A stretch of DNA of 64,000 nucleotides from Gemmatimonadota bacterium (lineage in GTDB: Bacteria > Gemmatimonadota > Gemmatimonadetes > Gemmatimonadales > Gemmatimonadaceae), in assembly GCA_016719105.1 (NCBI GenBank), contig JADKAQ010000025.1, positions 61,101 to 125,100 on the forward strand. Direction: 5' to 3'. Both the position numbers and the translations under genes were made by a program. The notes below the pieces were generated by a model, which had not been told where the DNA came from, did no database searches, and saw nothing but the letters and a program-made list of their open reading frames with translations. Below, piece by piece: positions 40,035 through 48,716 of the stretch. Positions within the stretch are counted from its first letter, which is position 1. The number at the start of each line of letters is the position of its first letter.

Positions 40035-40958
40035 ATGCGCATCGCCTTCGTCACGTATCGCGCCCTCCCCCAACTCAGCGAAGACGACCGTCTCGCCGTG
40101 ACCGAGCTCCGGCAGCATGGCGTGGCGGTGGAGAGTGCGGTGTGGGACTCACCGCTCGTGGACTGGTCGCGATACGACGGCATCGTCGTCCGGTCCGCGT
40201 GGGACTATCATCTCCGTCCGGACGACTTCGAGGCCTGGCTCGCGCACATCGAGCGCCTCGGGATTCCGCTCTGGAATCCGGCCGGGGTCCTGCGGTGGAA
40301 CATGGACAAGCGATACCTGCTCGACCTCGCGGTTCGCGGGGTATCGACCGTCCCCACCGTGGCGATCGAGCGCGGCGATCCGGCGACGCTCGCCGAGGTC
40401 CTGGGCGACACCGGATGGACCGACGTGGTCTACAAGCCGTGCGTCTCCGCATCGGGGTTTCGGACCGCGCGCGCCCGCGCCGGAGAGCACGCGGCGCACG
40501 AAGCCGACTTCGCGGCGCTGGTCGCCGCCCGCGATACGATCGTACAGCCCTTTGTCCCCGCCATTCTCGACGATGGGGAGTGGTCGCTCATCTACTTCAG
40601 CGGGCAGTACAGTCACGCCGTGAAGAAGCGCCCTCGCGCCGGCGAGTTCCGCGTGCAGTCGGACTTTGGCGGGAGCGTGATGGCCGAGGCGCCGCGCGCC
40701 GGGCTGGTGGCGCAGGCGGAGGACGTGCTGGCGCACCTCCCAGGACAGTGGCTGTACGCCCGCGTGGACGCGTGCGAGGTCGACGGCGAGTTGATGCTGA
40801 TGGAGCTGGAGATGGTCGAGCCCGACCTCTTCCTGGCCTTCCACCCTTCGGCGCCGCGTCGGCTCGCCGCGGCGATCCGTCAGCTGGTGGCGGGGCGGCA
40901 TACTCCGATCTCGTTCACGCCGCGCTCGATGACGCCACCCGGTGGAGCAACGAGCTGA
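40035..40958 (+). CDS. ATP-grasp enzyme (glutathione-synthetase/RimK-like)
   Basis: 307 residues from ATG 40035 (MRIAFVTYRALPQLSEDDR). The pre-ATP-grasp domain contains YDGIVVRSAWDYH, and the ATP-grasp core has WNPAGVLRWNMDKRYLLDLA, VYKPCVSASGFRT, DGEWSLIYFSGQYSHAVKKRP and the metal-binding end LMELEMVEPDLFL. Such enzymes join a carboxylate to an amine using ATP; the substrates are unknown. It starts 68 bp after the kinase end and next to a 15-bp tandem duplication (39957-39990). Confidence 0.85.
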   Translation: MRIAFVTYRALPQLSEDDRLAVTELRQHGVAVESAVWDSPLVDWSRYDGIVVRSAWDYHLRPDDFEAWLAHIERLGIPLWNPAGVLRWNMDKRYLLDLAVRGVSTVPTVAIERGDPATLAEVLGDTGWTDVVYKPCVSASGFRTARARAGEHAAHEADFAALVAARDTIVQPFVPAILDDGEWSLIYFSGQYSHAVKKRPRAGEFRVQSDFGGSVMAEAPRAGLVAQAEDVLAHLPGQWLYARVDACEVDGELMLMELEMVEPDLFLAFHPSAPRRLAAAIRQLVAGRHTPISFTPRSMTPPGGATS

Positions 40959-41075
40959 TGTCCGCCGGATCCAGATCCTCACAGAGAAAGTGGAGGAACT
41001 GATACAGGAAAGGTCGGACACGATGCTCCGGGTTCACCCCACGCGAGATGATCAGCAAGCTTCGACTATTCTCGC

Positions 41076-41507
41076 ATGACGTTCCTCGCTCGCACGCGTC
41101 AGGTGGTCTCGGTCGTCACAGCGCTGACAACCCTTTACGGGATGTCTGCCGGGCCGTGCCGCCATGGCGACGCGCATGTGACAGCCGCGGACCGGGTCGC
41201 GCTCGAAGACCCGGGCAGTCGCGCATCGGGCGGGAAGTGTCATCGGCACGACGCGAGCGCGGATGCAGCGACGCCGTCCGCGTCGCACGACGTGCCGGCT
41301 GAGGGCGATGCCTCCCTCTGTCATTGCCTTGGTGCCTGTTGCTGCACCTCGGCGCCCGGCCTTGCCACGCGGGTCGCAAGCGAAGGCGCACAGCTTGCGG
41401 CTCATCGCGTCACCTCCTACGTGCTGTCCACGGGGGTCCAGCGGACGCGCTTCGCGCATCTCCTCCCGCCGTCCACCGCCCCACCGAGATTCCTGGTCGC
41501 TACCTAA
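41076..41507 (+). CDS. Exported Cys/His-rich protein (DUF2946-like), likely metal-related
   Basis: 143 residues with a weak N-terminal signal (VVSVVTALTTLYGMSAGPC). The centre has His and Cys clusters: CHRHDASAD, ASLCHCLGACCCTSAP. Small proteins of this kind (DUF2946) often precede TonB-dependent copper receptors, and a Met-rich TonB receptor starts 52 bp downstream. A role in copper uptake or tolerance is inferred from that context only. Confidence 0.65.
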   Translation: MTFLARTRQVVSVVTALTTLYGMSAGPCRHGDAHVTAADRVALEDPGSRASGGKCHRHDASADAATPSASHDVPAEGDASLCHCLGACCCTSAPGLATRVASEGAQLAAHRVTSYVLSTGVQRTRFAHLLPPSTAPPRFLVAT

Positions 41508-41559
41508 CACGCCACTGCCGGCAATCCGCCGACGGCGCCGTCGCTCACCAGGAGTCATC

Positions 41560-43868
41560 ATGCGTTCCCTCAGCAATGGATGGGCCTCTCGCACGCCCAG
41601 GCCTCGTCGCGTCCTTCGCTCGATTGTTCTACTCGCCCTCGTACTCGGTACTCCGCACTGGTCTGCGCTGGCAGCCCAGCGCGTGACGCGCCGTACCGGG
41701 ATTGTGCAGTCCGCTGACACACACCTGCCGCTCTCCGGGGTCCTCGTCGGAAGCGGCGGCTTCCACTCGTATTCGGATTCCGCGGGTCGATTTTCCGTCC
41801 GCGTCACGAGTGACACCGCGCTCGTGACGTTCCAGCGCCTTGGCTACACGACGCTCGCGCTGGGGGCCGACGCCGTCCCCGCCGTCGTCTCACTGGCTCC
41901 GAAACCAACCCTGCTCGACGCCATCGCCGTCAGCAGCGTCAACGCGAACGACCTTGGCGAGGGCTCTGCGCTCACCACCTCGCTCCTCCGTCGCAGCACG
42001 ATCGCGACGCGCGGCGGCTCGTCGCTGGCGGAGCGCATGGAGGGCATCGAGGGCATCTCGCTCCAGCGCATGGGCGAATGGGGATCTCGGGCGCTGCTGC
42101 GCGGACTCGGCGGTGAGCGCGTGACGGTCATGGTCGACGGGGCTCGAGTAAACCGCGCCTGCACCTTCGGCATGGACCAGGGACTGTCCACCGTGGATCC
42201 CGCTACCGTGGAACGTGTTGAGGTCCTTTCGGGGCCTGGTTCGACGCTCTACGGATCGGGGAACATCGGCGGCGTGATCAACGTCGTCACGAAGCGACCT
42301 GCTGTCGCCGATGGATGGCACGGCGAGTTCCGGGCCGCCGGGGCGACGGCCACCCCTGGCGCCTCGGTCGGTGCGAGTCTGGCGCTACGTCGCACCCGAT
42401 TCGACGTGTCGGCGGCGGTCGACGCCTCCGACTACTCCGACTACCGCGCGCCGATCGGGCGCGTCGTCGGCTCCGGGTACCGCGACGGCACCGCCGCGCT
42501 GACGTTTGGCGTTGCCCCGACACCGTCGCAGCGCCTCGCACTGAGCACGTCACTGTATGAAGGACGCGACATCGGCTGGCCCGCGATGACCGGCGCCGCA
42601 ATCCCGAGCGAGCGGCGGCACTCCGTGGCCCTCGACTACGGTTGGCAGGTCGCGCACCCGCCGTGGATGCGCTGTCGGCACGGGCCTTCGTCCAGCGACT
42701 GGACCACTACATGACCATCGACATGACGATGCCGATGACGTCGCCAACCGGGATGCCCATGACGATGCGATCGCAGACGGACGCGCGTTCGCATTCCATC
42801 ACGTCTGGCAGCCGCGCGCAACTGCGGCTCGTACCCACGAGACGCAGTCACCTCGACCTCGGCACCGACCTGACGCTGTGGGATGCCGAGGCGACCCGCT
42901 GGAACGAGACGCAGCGAATCTCGTCGTCCGGTGGAGCAGTCGGTACGCCGAGCACGATCGCGTTTCGCACGTGGCCAGGCGTGCGGGTGAGCGACCTCGG
43001 GCTGTTCGGCCAGGGGGAATTCGCCCTGACTCCGCGGTTCAGCACGACCGCCGGACTGCGACTGGACCGCACTGGTCGGCAGGCCGATGCGGAAAAGTCC
43101 TCGACCGACTGGATCACCACCGGTAACATCGGCACTCGCGCAGCACTCGGCGGCGGCTTCGACGCCCGCGTTTCGTTAGGCTGGGGCTACCGCATCGCGG
43201 ACCCCACGGAACTGTACGGATTGGCCCTGCGTCCGGACGGCTTCGTCTATCGCGGATCGCCGACGCTCGTGGCGGAGACCAACCGCAATCTCGAAGCGAC
43301 ACTCGCGTTTCGAACGGGGAGGCTGTGGGGCGGCGCGGCGGCTTCCGTGACCGTCTTCCGCAACGAGCTGCGAAACCTCATGTCCCCACGATTGGCGCTC
43401 GGCGACTCGCTGAACGGCAGACCCATCCGCGAGTATGCCAACGTCAGTGAAGCGCTCCTGCAGGGCATCTCCGCCTCATCTGAACTGGGTCTCGGACCAC
43501 GCGTGCGGGCCCGCAGCGCCCTGACGTACGTGCGTGGCGAGAACTTGATCGCGTCGTCACCCTTGGCCGCGACGCCGCCGCTCGAGGGCAGTCTCGCGAT
43601 TCGTCTGACGCCCGGAGCGATCCATCGGTGGCTCGAAGTCGAGGGACGCGCTGCGGCACGCCAGGAGCGTTTCGCACTCGACGCCGGCGAACGGGTAACG
43701 CCCGGATATGGGGTGCTGAACCTTCGCGGGGGCGTCACCATCGCCTCCGTGCAGGCGACCGTCGGAATCGACAATGTCCTCGACCGCGCCTATCGGGCGC
43801 ACGTCGATCCGATGCTGCTCATTCGCCCCGGGCGCAACGGGTACCTGCGCCTGAGTCGAGCGTTCTGA
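41560..43868 (+). pseudogene. TonB-dependent receptor, copper-type (OprC/NosA-like), one frameshift
   Basis: ATG 41560 with AGGAG 7 nt upstream. Order: signal peptide (IVLLALVLGTPHWSALAAQ), carboxypeptidase-regulatory-like domain (SGVLVGSGGFHSYSDSAGRFSV), plug (SSLAERMEGIEGISLQRMG; RVEVLSGPGSTLYGSGNIGG), then the barrel to a terminal Phe (YLRLSRAF). The frame breaks near 42650-42660: DYGWQV in the first frame continues as APAVDALSARAFVQRLDHYM in another. Just after it is a Met-rich loop, MTIDMTMPMTSPTGMPMTM, typical of copper ligands. Read across the break, the receptor has about 770 residues. The break may be an assembly indel in CACCCGCC. Confidence 0.85.
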
Positions 43869-44010
43869 GTCGGCGCGTCAGCTCCCGTTGCCGCTGGGCG
43901 GGGGCGTGCCACAGCATGCTCCCGCCCATGCGGCGTCCCTTCTCGCGGTGCGCGCCCGCTTCGAATTCGCGAACCAGGGACACACCACTCCGAATCGTCG
44001 CCCCTCCGGT

Positions 44011-44037
44011 GGGGAGGACGGCAGTGCCGCCCTCCCC
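44011..44037 (+). terminator. Terminator after the TonB receptor
   Basis: A 13-bp inverted repeat with one mismatch (GGGGAGGACGGCA / TGCCGCCCTCCCC) lies 142 nt past the receptor stop and 23 nt before the acyltransferase start. It could equally act as a leader hairpin of the acyltransferase. Confidence 0.5.
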
Positions 44038-44060
44038 GCCCGCTCGGCATCTTTGGGCGC

Positions 44061-44951
44061 ATGATCCCCTCCGCCCCGGTGGTGCGGCTGGCCGTACGCT
44101 TGCTCGGAGTCGTCCCGGCGGCGCCGGTGCACTGGTTGGCACGCCTCGTCGGAGCGCTGGCCTTTGGTCTGGCCCGCGGCCGACGGGCGGTCCTGCTGGA
44201 GAACCAGCGGCACATCGCCCCTGACGCGTCGCCCGCCGCGCAGCGACGGCAGGCACGGCGCACCATGTGCAACCTGCTCGATGCCGCCGTCGACCTGTTT
44301 CACCTCCCCACGATGCAGCCGGCGGAGATCGAGCAACTGATCGGGATCGAGGGGCGGGAGCACCTCGACGCCGCGTTGGCGCTCGGCAAAGGGGTCGTCG
44401 TTGCCACGGCCCACCTCGGTCCGTACGAATTCGGGGGAGCCTGGTTGGCGCTGGCGGGGTATCCCGTGCATGCCATGGTCGAAGACATCGACCCGGAGAC
44501 CAACGCGGCGATGGCGCTTTATCGCAAGGCGACCGGGATGAAGCTCATCTCCCGCAGTGGCGGGTTGCGCGCCGCGATCCGCGTCCTGCGCGATCGCGAG
44601 ATCCTGCTGCTGGTCGCCGATCGCGTGGTGGGGCGCGGTTCCGAGGGGCTCGCCGTCCCGTTCGGCGACGGGGTGCGCGCAGTGCCCACCGGGCCGGCGG
44701 CACTCGCGCTCGCTACCGGTGCCCCGATCGTTACGGGTCACATCGCACGAAACCGCGGACGCGGCCCCCGCTATCTTGTGCGACTGGAAGCGCCGATCTC
44801 CGCGACGCCGACCGGCGACACGTCGCGAGACCGGGATGCGCTCACCGGCCAGGTCGCCCAGCGACTGGCGGCCGCAGTACAGGCACACCCAGATCAGTGG
44901 TTCGTGTTTCAACCCGAGTGGATCCGGCGTGACACTCCCTCCCGAGACTGA
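44061..44951 (+). CDS. LpxL/HtrB- or PatA-type lipid acyltransferase
   Basis: 296 residues of the LPLAT superfamily. The catalytic His-x4-Glu motif is in ATAHLGPYEFGG, an ADRVVGRGSEGLAVPFG block follows, then PTGPAALALATGAPIV, and the C-terminal QWFVFQPEW is the usual end of the fold. These enzymes add fatty acyl chains to lipid A or to phosphatidylinositol mannosides at the inner face of the membrane. The neighbouring MFS protein and PimA-like glycosyltransferase favour a glycolipid product over lipid A, but the alternative stays open. Confidence 0.88.
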   Translation: MIPSAPVVRLAVRLLGVVPAAPVHWLARLVGALAFGLARGRRAVLLENQRHIAPDASPAAQRRQARRTMCNLLDAAVDLFHLPTMQPAEIEQLIGIEGREHLDAALALGKGVVVATAHLGPYEFGGAWLALAGYPVHAMVEDIDPETNAAMALYRKATGMKLISRSGGLRAAIRVLRDREILLLVADRVVGRGSEGLAVPFGDGVRAVPTGPAALALATGAPIVTGHIARNRGRGPRYLVRLEAPISATPTGDTSRDRDALTGQVAQRLAAAVQAHPDQWFVFQPEWIRRDTPSRD

Positions 44952-46368
44952 CCTCCTCGTCGACCCGACGCCCCCCGCCGCGCGCGAGACCGCGCGCGGC
45001 GGGGGAGCGTCGTCGTCAACGGCGCCAGGGGCGGAGGAGTCGGGCGAGTCGCGGGCGACGATCGCCACCGTGTTGGCCCGTCCGCGTTTCGCCTTCCTGG
45101 TCACCGGGCAGACGGTCTCGCAACTCGGCGACAAGCTCCATCACATGGCGCTCATCGCGCTCGTCGGGGCGGCAGCGGCCACGAATGCCGGGGGGCTCGA
45201 GCTCGCGAAGCTCTCCGTCGTCTTCACGGCCCCGGTCGTCCTGTTCGGCCCGATCGCCGGCGCGCTGGTCGACCGCTGGAACAAGCGGACCGTGATGATT
45301 GCCTGCGACGCGGCGCGAACGCTCCTTGTCGCCGTGATCCCGTCCCTCTTTGCGGCAACCGGACGACTGTGGCCGGTCTATCTCGTGGCATTCGTTGTCT
45401 TTCTGCTCGGAGTCTTCTTCAATGCCGCGAAGATGGCGCTCATCCCCGAACTCGTTCCGCGCCCCCACCTTCTCGCGGCCAACGCGGCGCTCACCTTTGT
45501 CGGGCGCTTCGCCACCGTGGCGGGGATCGTCGGAGGCGGGGTGATTATCGGGATGACGTTCTGGCATCGGTTCGGGTGGAGCGACTACGCCGCCGGCTTC
45601 TATCTCGATGCCGGGTCATACCTCATCTCGGTCCTCACCCTCCTGGCGATCGTGGTGGGCGGGAGTCGCTCGGCGGCGCCCGTGGCGTCGCCAGCCGCAC
45701 TACCGCCCGAGCTGCGGCTGAAACGGTCGCTCCGGACCATCGTAGGAGACGTGGTGCGTACGCTGGCGGTCGTCCGGACCGATCGTGCCATGCGTTTCGT
45801 CTTCGGCTCGCTCATCGCCCTCGCCCTCTTTGCCAGCACGATCTACGTCGTCATGACCTACTCGGTACAGACCGTGATGGGACGCGGCACGAAGGGTGTG
45901 GGGTATCTGGGCGGGACCCTCGGCGCCGGCATGATCGTGGGATCGCTGCTGGTGGGGACGGTCGGAAGCCGGTGGGACAAGCGGCAGACGATTCTGGTGG
46001 GGAACACGATCATCGGGTTGCTGATGATCGTGGCCGGGGTGTTTTTCTCCTTTGGGATGTTCGCCCCCGTCGCCTTCCTGGGCGGGGCGTTGCTCGCCCC
46101 GGTGATGGTATCGCAGGACACGTTGTTGCACGAAAACGCGCCGCCGACGGCGCGCGCGCTCATATTCTCCACGAAGGACCTCATCCTGGCCGGCGTCTTC
46201 ATGCTGTCGGCGCTCCTGGTTGGGGGGACGATCTACCTGCTCGGGCTGTTTGGAGTGGCCGAACCGTATCGCCTGGCACTCGCCGGCGTCGGGTTGGCCA
46301 TCCTGACCGCCGGGGTCGCGGGGCAGCTTTCGCTGGTTGCCGACCGACGACGCAGCGCGCAGGGGTAA
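44929..46368 (+). CDS. MFS transporter (LplT/EntS-like group)
   Basis: 479 residues if it begins at GTG 44929, inside the end of the acyltransferase gene (23-nt overlap). The first 45 residues are a Pro/Ala/Ser-rich cytosolic tail, then twelve helices starting FAFLVTGQTVSQLGDKLHHMALIALVG. The loop GALVDRWNKRTVMIACDAART is the MFS motif A, and GSRWDKRQTILVGN is its second copy. The LplT branch flips lysophospholipids and pairs with acyltransferases in other bacteria, which agrees with the overlap here; this is inference. Confidence 0.85.
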   Translation: MTLPPETDLLVDPTPPAARETARGGGASSSTAPGAEESGESRATIATVLARPRFAFLVTGQTVSQLGDKLHHMALIALVGAAAATNAGGLELAKLSVVFTAPVVLFGPIAGALVDRWNKRTVMIACDAARTLLVAVIPSLFAATGRLWPVYLVAFVVFLLGVFFNAAKMALIPELVPRPHLLAANAALTFVGRFATVAGIVGGGVIIGMTFWHRFGWSDYAAGFYLDAGSYLISVLTLLAIVVGGSRSAAPVASPAALPPELRLKRSLRTIVGDVVRTLAVVRTDRAMRFVFGSLIALALFASTIYVVMTYSVQTVMGRGTKGVGYLGGTLGAGMIVGSLLVGTVGSRWDKRQTILVGNTIIGLLMIVAGVFFSFGMFAPVAFLGGALLAPVMVSQDTLLHENAPPTARALIFSTKDLILAGVFMLSALLVGGTIYLLGLFGVAEPYRLALAGVGLAILTAGVAGQLSLVADRRRSAQG

Positions 46369-46428
46369 GGCGAAGCGCAAGCACGTGACCTTCACCGACT
46401 GACGTTCCCCCCTTTCTCCACCTCCCGC

Positions 46429-47568
46429 ATGCGGATCATCCAGGTCTCCCCCTATAGCTGGGACGCCCCAGGCGGTGTGCAGATCCACATCCGCCAGCTG
46501 ACCAGGCACTTGCAGGAACGCGGGCACGAGGTCCTCGTGCTTGCACCTGGCGACGTCCCCGGGCGGCACGGACACGTGCACATCGTCGGCCGCACCTTCA
46601 CGACCTGGTCCAACGGGTCGACGGCGCAGATCTCGATGTCGCCGCGCACCATGCGCAACCTCGCGCGGGCGATGCGCGCCTTCGCCCCCGACGTGGTGCA
46701 CGTGCACGAGCCCTTCGCGCCCGGCCTCGGGCTCAAGGCGACCTGGTCGGCGCCGGCCCCTGTCGTCGGCACCTTTCACTCCTACTATCCGCGCGAGACG
46801 CGGGAGGGGCGCGTCTACACCGCGCTCGCGCCGCTGCTGCGCCCCACGTGGCATCGCGTCCACCAGCGCATCGCGGTGAGCCAGGCAGCGCGGCATTCGG
46901 CCAAGGGGCGCATGGGCAAGGGGGACGTGAAGATCCTCCCGAACGGCGTCGAGGTGGATCGCTTCGCCTCGGCCGAGCCCGCGCGCGACGTCCCCGCCGG
47001 GCGCAAGCTCCTGTTCGTCGGCCGGCTCGACCCTCGCAAGGGGCTCCCGTTCGCGATGCAGGCCTTTATCAAGCTGGCGCCGCGCTATCCCGACCTGAGC
47101 CTCATCGTCGTTGGCGACGGTCCGCAGCGTGACGCCGTACACGAGATCCCGGCCGACCTGCGCTCGCGCGTGCACATGAAGGGCAAGGTGACGTACGAGG
47201 CGCTTCCGACGTACCATCGGGCCGCCGACATCTTCATCTCTCCGGCAACGGGGGCGGAGTCGTTCGGGATCGTGCTGGTGGAGGCAATGGCGGCGGGGCT
47301 GCCCGTGGTGGCCAGCAACATCCCCGGCTACCGCGACGTGGCGCGCGACGGACGCGAGTCGCTCCTGGTCACCCCCTCCAACGCCGAGGCGCTCGCCCAG
47401 GGAATCGCGCACCTGCTCGACCATCCCGAGGAGTGCACGCGCCTCGGGGCCAACGGGGCGATGCGCGCGCAGGCCTACGCGTGGGACAGCATCATCGACG
47501 AGCTCGAACTCGTGTACGAGAAGCTCGCGGGCATCCAGCGTCGCGAGCCGGTGCTGGCGGGGGCGTAA
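46429..47568 (+). CDS. GT4 glycosyltransferase, PimA-like
   Basis: 379 residues. The GT-B family 4 pattern is clear: SPYSWDAPGGVQIHIRQLTRHLQERGHEV, APDVVHVHEPFAPGLGL, GTFHSYYPR, the sugar-nucleotide site FVGRLDPRKGLPFAMQAF and the E-x7-E motif in ESFGIVLVEAMAAG. It resembles PimA, which moves mannose from GDP-mannose to phosphatidylinositol on the cytoplasmic face of the membrane. It comes 60 bp after the MFS gene on the same strand, giving the order acyltransferase-MFS-GT4. Confidence 0.9.
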   Translation: MRIIQVSPYSWDAPGGVQIHIRQLTRHLQERGHEVLVLAPGDVPGRHGHVHIVGRTFTTWSNGSTAQISMSPRTMRNLARAMRAFAPDVVHVHEPFAPGLGLKATWSAPAPVVGTFHSYYPRETREGRVYTALAPLLRPTWHRVHQRIAVSQAARHSAKGRMGKGDVKILPNGVEVDRFASAEPARDVPAGRKLLFVGRLDPRKGLPFAMQAFIKLAPRYPDLSLIVVGDGPQRDAVHEIPADLRSRVHMKGKVTYEALPTYHRAADIFISPATGAESFGIVLVEAMAAGLPVVASNIPGYRDVARDGRESLLVTPSNAEALAQGIAHLLDHPEECTRLGANGAMRAQAYAWDSIIDELELVYEKLAGIQRREPVLAGA

Positions 47569-47592
47569 GCGGCCAGGCGCCGGGCGACGACG

Positions 47593-48708
47593 TTAGGCGG
47601 GGAGCGACTCCGACAGGAGGCGCTGCAGCCGGCGCGTCATGGCGTCCCAGCTCCACTCGTCATGCACCCAGGCGGCGCCGGCCCGCCCCATCTGCCCGGC
47701 GCGGACCCGGTCGATGAGGAGCGGCGCGATCGCGTCGGCGATCGCGTCGGGCGAGTCGGGATCGACCACCACGCCGGTCTCGCCGTCCTTTACCGCCTCC
47801 GGGGCCCCGCCGGAGTTGCCGACCACCACCGGGCGCCCCACTGCCTGCCCCTGCAGGAAGACCGCGCCTAACGCCTCGATGTCGAGCCCGCCCAGGCGTG
47901 AACGGCAGGGCATCGCGAAGACGTCGCCGGCACGAAAGTACGACGGGAGCTCGGCGTACGGGACGGCGCCGGCAAAGGTGACGCGGTCGTGCACCCCGGT
48001 TCGCTGCGCCAGCGCGCGCAACGCCGCGTCGTAGGGCCCTCCGCCCACGACCAGGAGCCGCACCCCCGGCACCGCCTGCGTCAGGCGCGGCAGCGCCCGG
48101 ATGAGCATGTCCTGTCCCTTGCGGGCCACCAGGCGCGACACGCAGCAGACGACCGGGGCATCGCCTAACGCGTGCCGCTCGCGCACGAACGCGTCCGAGA
48201 CCGCCGGATGGAAGGCGCCGGTGTCGATCCCCGACGGGAGCAGGTGCATGCGCTGCCCGAACGCCGGTTCCAGCTTGCGGCGCGCCCAATCGCTCACCGC
48301 CGTCAGCAGCGACGCCCGGCTCCCGACATGCCCCAGCAGCCCGGGCACGAGCGCACCGGTGAGCTCCAGCCCGTGCGAGAAGCCGCCATAGCGGATGTCC
48401 AGCTTGCGGCTGACGGCCGGCCCCATGTGCCCCAGCGGCCACAAGGCGCCGAAGAGCACCACGTCGGGGCGGCGCTCGCGCAGCACGGCGTGCAGCTGGC
48501 GGCGAACGGCCGGCGTGGGGAGCATCATCTCGGTGTCGAGGCGGATGACCTCCTGCGGATAGCCCCGGTCGAACTCCGCCGCGCCGCGATAGGTCGACGA
48601 GAAGAGGGTCACCTCCCCGGCCGGAAGGCGCCGAAAGAGCTGGGCCACGTAGTCGTTGATCCCGCCCACACGCGGCAGGAAGTCGTTGGTGACGACGAAA
48701 ACGCGCAC
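47593..48708 (-). CDS. GT4 glycosyltransferase, PimB-like
   Basis: 371 residues from GTG 48708; a very long frame extending to 50325 is a shadow of the CHAD gene. The start VRVFVVTNDFLPRVGGINDYV, the middle DIRYGGFSHGLEL and VSRLVARKGQDMLIRALPRL, and the E-x7-E type site GGLDIEALGAVFLQGQAVG place it with PimB-like mannosyltransferases. The stop TAA lies in a GCCTAACG octamer. It converges with the PimA-like gene (24 bp apart) and is co-directional with CHAD-CYTH (8 bp gap). Confidence 0.9.
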   Translation of the reverse strand: MRVFVVTNDFLPRVGGINDYVAQLFRRLPAGEVTLFSSTYRGAAEFDRGYPQEVIRLDTEMMLPTPAVRRQLHAVLRERRPDVVLFGALWPLGHMGPAVSRKLDIRYGGFSHGLELTGALVPGLLGHVGSRASLLTAVSDWARRKLEPAFGQRMHLLPSGIDTGAFHPAVSDAFVRERHALGDAPVVCCVSRLVARKGQDMLIRALPRLTQAVPGVRLLVVGGGPYDAALRALAQRTGVHDRVTFAGAVPYAELPSYFRAGDVFAMPCRSRLGGLDIEALGAVFLQGQAVGRPVVVGNSGGAPEAVKDGETGVVVDPDSPDAIADAIAPLLIDRVRAGQMGRAGAAWVHDEWSWDAMTRRLQRLLSESLPA

Positions 48709-48716
48709 GCCGCGCT

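Noticed and set aside
45700..47424. 574-codon open frame on the minus strand
   Set aside because: Antisense across the MFS and PimA-like genes, no family features.
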